A DNA stretch of 64,000 nucleotides, from contig CM114274.1 in NCBI GenBank assembly GCA_050084515.1, positions 21,328,001-21,392,000 of the forward strand. Reading direction: 5' to 3'. Source of the DNA: Blasia pusilla (lineage: Eukaryota > Marchantiophyta > Marchantiopsida > Blasiales). Below are positions 57,944-64,000 of the stretch, piece by piece; within the stretch, counting starts at the first letter, position 1, and each line of letters starts with the position of its first letter. The position numbers were made by a program, and so were the translations under genes. Below the pieces are notes generated by a model. It was not told the origin of the DNA. It was given only the letters and a program-made list of their open reading frames with translations, and searched no databases.

Positions 57944-59209
57944 AGGCCACTCGACGGACCTGGGGTGGACATTTTGAAGACATAGGCCCTGGATCCCTCG
58001 CCTCCCTGGCCCATGAATTGCCATCTCTGAATGAATGCAAATCTGGAGTTGGCCTTGATTCTGGCAATGGCATCCATTTCGGCCGTCTTTCCATCCAGTA
58101 CCCGTATTTGACGCAACAAATTCCGGAAGCATTCAAGATCAGCGAGAAATGCGAGATTTTCCCATAGTTGTTTCTCCTCAACAGCCGTGATCTCGCCCTG
58201 TCCACGGATTCCAAGCAGTTGTTCACAAATTGTTGATGCTGTTGTGAGCTTGATCACTCCAGGCTTTGAACCCGGAGAGTTTTTGTAGACCTCGGCCACT
58301 TTGTTCGCGACATCCTCCTTGATGTGTCTCTGAATTTCATCGGTCACAGGATGAGTGTGGGAGCCAACATGAATTGCCAACCTTGTGTACTCAAAGGTGG
58401 AGCCCAAGTCGTGCACAATGAAAAATACGTATGCAGGACACGCTCCAACGCAGAAGGGGGATGCCTGACAATGAGGACATCGATGGCCTCCCGACGGTAT
58501 GGTGGTACCGACCTCATATGGAGTTTTTGCATTCTTGGGGAGGAATTACGACGAATTGACTCGCCCGTTGCGCTCTAGATACGGGCATGTTGGACTTCTA
58601 CACTCCAAGGCTCCAACTCATTGGCGGCAGGAGACAATCCAAGGACCATCAGGAACTGAAGCACTAGTCCGTTGAAGCCTGCACCATTGATGACAATCAG
58701 ACTTTTTGTCCATACCCTTCAAGCGTCCTCCATCTTTCTTTTGAGTAGGAGCAGCAAGTGGAGGCAACTCAAAAATGAAATTACCATCATACGTGGGCGG
58801 CAGCTTGTCGACAAGAATGTGCTTGAACAGTTTCAAGGCCAGAGACGATAGTAAACTATTTTCTGATACTCGCAAGAGGAACGAGTAGGTGAACAGAGGG
58901 CCCGTTTGGTGTCCGACAGATCCACTGAGGTTGATAACATCCGGAATCTCTTGAGGAAGAACAACATTGTTACGAACATGTGAAGTTGGAGTTGAAGCCG
59001 GATCTACTGAGCTAGGATTTGCAAACATAGAGCTCAGTGCACTAGGAAATTCTCGACCGTCTACTTGGGAAACTGAGGAATTCAGGGTCAAGTCGTAAAC
59101 TCTGTATTGACCATTTGCTAGAGGTAGGAGATTCCATACTTTACGGTTTGCAATCACTGGCTGGACTCTCTCACCTATAATTTCCTCCGTACCGTCCACC
59201 CTAACATCC

Positions 59210-59301
59210 TTGGATACAAAGATGTTAGATACATCTTTGTATCCAACAATCGAATTTTCTCTCAATTCGATTTTTTCTCCATATCGAATTGAGAGAAAAT
59301 T
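59210..59301. repeat. two adjacent new inverted repeats in M8
   Basis: A 15-bp repeat TTGGATACAAAGATG / CATCTTTGTATCCAA (59210-59224, 59232-59246) is followed by a 19-bp repeat (59253-59271, 59283-59301). All other M copies have a simple, non-palindromic sequence here. The reading frame continues through it. Confidence 0.88.
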
Positions 59302-59406
59302 TTCATCCATTACTATGAAAGACTCACGAGCTTGCGGTCGAACGATTTCTGATTGAGGAAGGGCCGCTAGATGACTGCCACAAGTGAGCTTCACATATTT
59401 GTCCAT

Positions 59407-61016
59407 TCCCTGAAGATTTCACTGGGAGGAGACTGAGAATTGGTATGAGAATGAGAATGAGAATGAGAATGTTTAATTTATAGTGAATAGAGACTCAAAT
59501 TCTGCAGGCAGAATTTGACTGACAAGATGAAGTTTGGTAGTTGAAAATGTCTGATAAAATGGATCCAATTTTGTTGCAACCTGTCAAAGTCAGGCGGGTT
59601 GCAGAATTTGGGAATCAGAGATGTTGGTTTCAAAGCATGCACTTGTTTTTGTTGGAACCCGTCGGAGTCCGTTGGGTTGGTACCCCCTTCTTGCCGACCA
59701 AAGGTTTTTTGAGTCAATTTTGCTAGCATCAACACAAGATATCGCTTGCATATGCTAAGGCAACCAATCGTTGGAGACTTTTGGGGGATTGTCCAACTCA
59801 GGGTACATCCTGTGACCCGTCGGATTGCAATGGGTTGCCTCGGAACTATGTGTTGTCGCATTGTTACCCGAGGGATAGAAAAATGTGTAACCTGTCGATA
59901 ACCAACGGGGAACCCTAGTACCTCGCCTATTAACCCAACATACGCAAAGCGTGCAACCCGTCGGCTTCAAGCGGGTTGCACCCTTCTACCTCACCTTGTA
60001 ATGCTAACATGAACAAAGCGTGCAACCCGTCGATCTCCGACGAGTTGCACGGGTGCCGCGCCTTCTTGCCCGAAGACGGCAGAGGCGCGCAACCCGTCGG
60101 CCTCAGACGGGTTGCGCAATTTCCTGACCTTGTGTAACCTACATTAAGGAAGCGTGCAACCCGTCTCTTTCCGATGAGTTGCGCGGGCCGCACCTTCTTG
60201 CCCAAAGACGGCGGAGGCGAGCAACCCATTGGCCTCAAAGGGGTTGCGCAAGTGCCTCGCCTTGTAACGCATACATGAAGGAAGCGTGCAACATGTCGGC
60301 CTTCGAGGAGTTGCGCGGGAAGCCCGCCTTGTTATCCCAAGATGAGGGAAGCGTGCAACCCACCGGAATCCGACGGGTTGCACGAGTACCTCGTGTTCTT
60401 GTCCGAAGACGGCATAGGCGGGAAACCTGTCGGTCTCCGACGGGTTGTGTGGGAACCTCGTGTTCTTGTCCAAAGACGACAGAGGCGCGCAACCTGTTGG
60501 TCTCCGACGGGTTGCGCGGGTACCTCGTGTTCTTTTCCGAAGATGACGGAGGCGTGCAACCTGTCGGTCTCCGACGGGTTGCCACAAGGACGGATGCCTT
60601 GAACCCTTCGGAAGCGTGCAACCTGTCGAAGCCGTCACGTTGGTTTTTTTTCACGTCCAGACTTCCATAACGGCAGGCACGTCACCGTCGGAAGGACGAT
60701 GCGACCCAACGGTTAGCCCAACGGCTCAAAAATTATAAATAGGGGAAGGCTCGCTCATTTCCGGTTTCTCGTTTCGCGATCTCAATTGCTCTTCCGTGCA
60801 GCAGCTGACCAAATACCAAGGGGTGCTTTACACGGTGACTCATCGCGAGACGATTCGAGCTTCTCATCAAGGAGACTCATTGTGACATCAGCAAGACGAC
60901 TCATCGAGGTGACTCATCGCGACATCAGCAAGGCGACTCATAAAGGCGATTCCTCAAGCCGATTCATCGTGCACAAAGAGCAATTTCCTTGTCCATAGGA
61001 GGCATTTTCGGAAACA
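59407..61016. promoter_or_regulatory. bidirectional P-M promoter region of E5
   Basis: 1,610 bp, the longest of the four. M8 TATA (minus) at 59470-59478, about fifteen palindromes at 59575-60650 with a spacer period near 60-120 bp, P5 TATA at 60734-60744. The P 5' leader has ACTCATCGCGA/GACTCATCG repeats at about 60838-60970. Confidence 0.7.
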
Positions 61017-62102
61017 ATGACGAGGAAAAAATCTCAAGCAAACAAGGCTAGGAGCTTCACTCCCAAGTCCATCAGGACTTCTGCTTCACCATCTCTAGGG
61101 CCTCGTTTGGCCAATGAGATAAGGCAACAAGAAATCGAGGAGCGGGAAAGGGAAGCGGAGATGCACAAGTAGGAGCTTCTTGCAAAACGTGTACATGAGG
61201 CGCTCGAAAAATAGAACGCAGAGGTTGAGGCATCGCAGGCCTTGAAGAAAAGGGTCGCCGACGAAAAGCGAGAAAAGAAGCGTCTTGACGCGTCGGTGAG
61301 GAGAGCAGAATTGGCAAAATCTCGAAGGGAAAAAGAAATTGCCATTGAAGAAAGCCCTGCCCGTCCAACTGAAAGTCTTGAGATGCAGGAAATGTCCCCG
61401 ATGAAGTCCCGGGGACACAATCAATATAGCGGAAACGGCCGAAGTTCAAGTGACGGATGATGAGGTCATGAGGACCGCCTGCGTGGAGATGGTGGACATC
61501 GCTGAAGAAGCAAGAGAGCGGTCATCCTCGTCCCTAAGCCCAACGGAAGAAATGGACCTCTATTGGATCTACGAGTTTCCAGTGGACTTGCCATTTCTTT
61601 GTCCCCACGGTTAGTTGGGTTTTAGACACCGACCCAATCTTCGAGCGGGTAAGAGAGGATCTGTGTTCATTGAATGATGTGAAGGACCATGTTGCAATTC
61701 ATTGGCAATTGAGTGTAGCTTATTGACCTTGTCCCCGTTGTGACAGGTAGTAAAGTAGATGCCACTGATGGAGGGCCAGTATGCCCCGAGAATTCCACTT
61801 TGCCAATTGCAAACTATGGAGTACGTCCGCGAAATTCAGTCTGATGAGGATATTGCAAAGCTCAAACAATCGGCAGCGACAGCATCCTACGTCGACAACT
61901 TCCCTCCGTTCTATGTCCAGCCTTACGATGACCATGGAACCCAAGCGCTGGTTACGGAGGAGGACTTGGAAGCGCTCAACACATTCTAGAGGATGAGAGA
62001 TCATGAATTCGAAAGGGCGATAGAGGGGACGGAATTCAGCTGGATGCGGAACCTGTATTTCTTCATCGGAGATGGAAACCACAGGTTCATGGCATGGACC
62101 CT
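61017..62102 (+). pseudogene. P5: ParB-like part of the P gene
   Basis: Exon 1 61017-61648 (MTRKKSQANKARSFTPKS, coiled coil), intron 61649-61746, exon 2 from 61747. TAG stops lie in exon 1 (after MHK and after LEK), and AAGTAG follows the exon 2 start. ParB-like sequence YVREIQSDEDIAKLKQSA and FFIGDGNHRFMAWT is clear. A retrotransposon inserted directly after MAWT removes the rest of the gene from the window. Confidence 0.78.
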
Positions 62103-63264
62103 TGTAATGTCTAAGTGTTTCTTATTTACAGTCAATTGTAGAGTTCGATCCCCAAGAGGATCATTGTTGGATGAAAAGAGAGTATAAAGTGATGATTATG
62201 TTGTAAAAGTGTAATTGATTATGTAATTCAATTGTAGTATTCCAGTATCAGCTTCCGATCCTTCTTAGTACCTATGTTTTCTTCTTCAATTCTCTCGAGT
62301 GGAGTTGAAAGGACGCTCAGGCAATTTGTTCTCTCATCATCTCGGAACCTCATAGAGACCTCAAGAATAAAGCTGGCTTCTCCTACTTTCGGAACTCAAT
62401 CTGTCAGGGCAGGTTACTCTCTGTCAAACAGATTTCATACAACTTTATATTGATTATTCCATTGATGAGAAAGGTTCACCTGATTCACTCTTCACTCAGC
62501 AGACCCAAAAAGAATGTTTAGACATAAGCATCGCACATCAGAATGAATGAATGAATGCTTTACTACTCCATCAAGAATTGGAAGACTTCAAAGTATCTAC
62601 AAGCTCGAGAGGGTACATCTCTCTTGCTCGGACCATTCCTACAGCATAAGGACTTCATGAGCGAATGATGATAATAGCTTCTGTCTTATTTCTTAAATAT
62701 TCTCGAGAGTAGGATCGTTTCTATGATCCGAAGCGTTCTTGATGAAGGGTGTGTCTTTTCAATATCTGTAACTTCCTAGATCTATGGTTCTCTTAGCTTT
62801 TCCTACGATCCCTATGAATCCGCGGTACAAAATTGTCCTAACTACCAATTTGATACAAAGGGTCGCGCCCTTTCCTAGTCTCATTCTGTAAACTATGTGT
62901 CGTTTCGAATCTCAATTCGCTGTGCTAAATTTCCGGAGGACGAAGTTCTTCTTTCTTCTTCGTGCTTCACTCTTCGTGCTTCGTTGAAGAACAAGGTACT
63001 TCGTATATAGAGCTTCGTTAGACTTCGTTAAACTTCGTTAAGCTTCGTTGGGCTTCGCGTTGAGCCTTTATACTTCTTTACAGCTTTTGACTCTCCTCTA
63101 AGGCAAATCCTTGATCTTCATCTCTCTGCCTTGACTTTGGAGCTTGGTGATTCACTTATTCTTCTTTAGAATAATAGATAATCATAATCAAAATCATAAT
63201 ATACAAGAGTCTTCGTTGAATAAAATGATACATTCTTCAAGATTACAAAATTGTGGGTATCACA
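62103..63264 (-). repeat. 3' LTR of the family B retrotransposon
   Basis: TGTAATGTCT on the left and GGGTATCACA on the right (plus strand), 1,162 bp. It contains GCTTCGTT-type repeats at about 62940-63060, as in the solo copy. Confidence 0.85.
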
Positions 63265-63280
63265 TACCCCCTCCCTCAAA
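63265..63280 (-). promoter_or_regulatory. polypurine tract
   Basis: Minus strand TTTGAGGGAGGGGGTA directly before the LTR, the expected plus-strand primer site of an LTR retrotransposon. It fixes the element's direction. Confidence 0.8.
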
Positions 63281-63303
63281 TGTGAACTGCCCCGGCAAAC
63301 ACT

Positions 63304-64000
63304 TCATAATGTATCTGCTATCTCCATAAACGTGTCATCTAAACTATCAAATTCAGGGTTAGGCACCAAACGGCCATGAATCGTAGAAGGTTTGTTGATA
63401 ATGTTAGGGGTATGATTGCGCATTCTTTCTCGCGACTTGTTAACAACTAAGTGACTTCCGAGGACTTCATTCTGGACTAAGACATCACATGGAGTGAATG
63501 CTGGTAATTCTTCAAGAGTAATGGAAAGAGTGGGTACTACTTCTGGAAGAGATTTAGTATGATTGTCGAATTGGCGCTTCCAATGTTTGTTGATGTAGTC
63601 GATTTCCTCGTTCATCTGCTCTTCGAAGTTCTTGGTTGCTTCGTCGACCAGTTCTTTGACATTGTCCGGGTCCATCTGAGCTTCGTTGAGCAGCTTTTGC
63701 TCCGCCTCCAAGACTGCGATCCTCCCGGTAGCCTCCGTCCACTGTGCCAGTAAGTCTTTGTTCGCTTCTTGATGTTCTTGAAGCAGCTTCGAAGACTCGG
63801 CATGCTGGATTGATAACTTCTTGAATTTGGTGTGAACCTGTTGTATCTGATGTCGATACTTGTTGATGAGGTGCGAAGCCTCCTTGAGCTACGAAACTAA
63901 CTGATCCGCCCTACATTCGAGGTTAAGCGCCAGACTTTCCCAGACACTGGACCAAGTCGCTCTGAGTTTTGCGAAGCGTGGTCTGCGTTTCTTCGAGTTC
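63304..64000 (-). CDS. coiled-coil protein, last ORF of the family B retrotransposon
   Basis: Open from about 63880 to the stop at 63304, with one in-frame TAG near 63888 and a reading continuing toward the right edge. The first part is rich in Glu, Lys, Gln and Leu (for example HAESSKLLQEHQEANKDLLA) and should form a coiled coil. The tail contains PEVVPTLSITLEELPAF and GRLVPNPEFDSLDDTF. No reverse transcriptase or integrase motif is present, although these normally precede the 3' LTR. It is either an extra ORF or the gag-like protein of a non-autonomous element. Confidence 0.55.

Larger units (their letters stand above)
55376..59406 (-). pseudogene. MULE transposase gene M8
   Basis: It starts MDKYVKLTCGSHLAALPQ at 59406 and stays open for 262 codons, the longest N-terminal reading among the copies. 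Exon 1 ends at 57343 and exon 2 starts at 56875, with intact GTGAGT and CAG. The second exon is open over most of 56649-55660, and the SWIM part follows in a shifted frame to the stop at 55376. Stops and frameshifts lie near 58618, 57900 and 55750. Two local inverted duplications have rewritten short coding stretches at 59210-59301 and 57889-57943. Confidence 0.85.
54981..62102. mobile_element. P-M MULE unit E5, P side cut by a retrotransposon
   Basis: It starts at the terminus GAGGTGCGATAAGAGG (54981). It contains M8 (minus), the intergenic region and P5 (plus), and is cut at 62102 by the LTR insertion in the ParB exon. It has the same head-to-head order as the other units. Confidence 0.82.
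62103..64000 (-). mobile_element. LTR retrotransposon, family B, 3' part
   Basis: It reads on the minus strand: internal ORF, polypurine tract, then 3' LTR at 62103-63264. It inserted into P5 exon 2. The 5' part lies beyond the right edge. A solo LTR of the same family is at 37800-39063. Confidence 0.85.

Noticed and set aside
1-64000. tRNA, rRNA or snRNA genes
   Set aside because: No tRNA-like A and B box pairs with fold, and no rRNA core motifs, were recognised by eye. A covariance-model scan could still find a diverged one.

Overview
This is a eukaryotic window made almost entirely of transposable elements. GT-AG introns, TATA-type promoters, Ty3/gypsy retrotransposons, LTRs with 5-bp target duplications and Mutator-like (MULE) transposons point to a large, repeat-rich genome. 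A plant-lineage genome (charophyte alga or seed-free plant) is my guess and cannot be proved from this sequence. I found no clearly intact host gene, no tRNA or rRNA, and no prokaryotic operon. Nearly every coding region is broken by stops or frameshifts.

Layout. 1-776: 3' end of a MULE copy. 777-7189: Ty3/gypsy element (minus strand) whose integrase ends in a PHD finger. 7190-8189 and 10307-11308: two solo LTRs of one family. 8190-10306: mostly unassigned AT-rich DNA with one short Helitron-like piece. 11555-13975: second, more decayed copy of the PHD-gypsy lineage. 14673-62102: a nested pile of one large MULE family. 62103-64000: 3' LTR and last ORF of another LTR retrotransposon running off the right edge.

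The main finding is the architecture of that MULE family. The unit carries two head-to-head genes. Gene M is a MULE transposase of about 1,150 residues in two exons, ending in a SWIM zinc finger. Gene P, about 1,200 residues in at least four exons, is transcribed away from M. It encodes a charged coiled-coil N-terminus, a ParB-like domain, a long linker, and a C-terminal region that reads like a beta-class (permuted) N6-adenine/N4-cytosine DNA methyltransferase with degenerate catalytic motifs. One unit, 16327-29875 (13.5 kb), has inserted into the M gene of an older unit and is flanked by an 11-bp target duplication, TACTTCAATTG. P and M therefore moved as one element. Copies of P: 18.2-24.4, 34.3-35.5, 36.9-40.7, 45.6-48.1 and 61.0-62.1 kb. 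Copies of M: 0-0.55, 14.7-15.3, 15.7-16.3 plus 29.9-33.1 (one split gene), 25.7-29.5, 40.7-44.5, 49.2-53.1 and 55.4-59.4 kb.

The units also carry many copies of a 27-bp palindrome: half-site GCAACCCGTCGGA, one central base, then its reverse complement. These lie in fixed places, namely the introns of P, the single intron of M, the P-M shared promoter region and the 3' terminal region. They are absent from the gypsy elements, LTRs and other DNA here. Arm substitutions are often matched on both sides, so the dyad is kept while the sequence changes. Three separate new inverted repeats elsewhere in the pile look like template-switch events, which gives a non-selective explanation to test. A MULE that carries a ParB-methyltransferase gene together with CpG-rich palindromes is the best candidate here for an undescribed system. 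The biochemical roles are inferred from motifs only.
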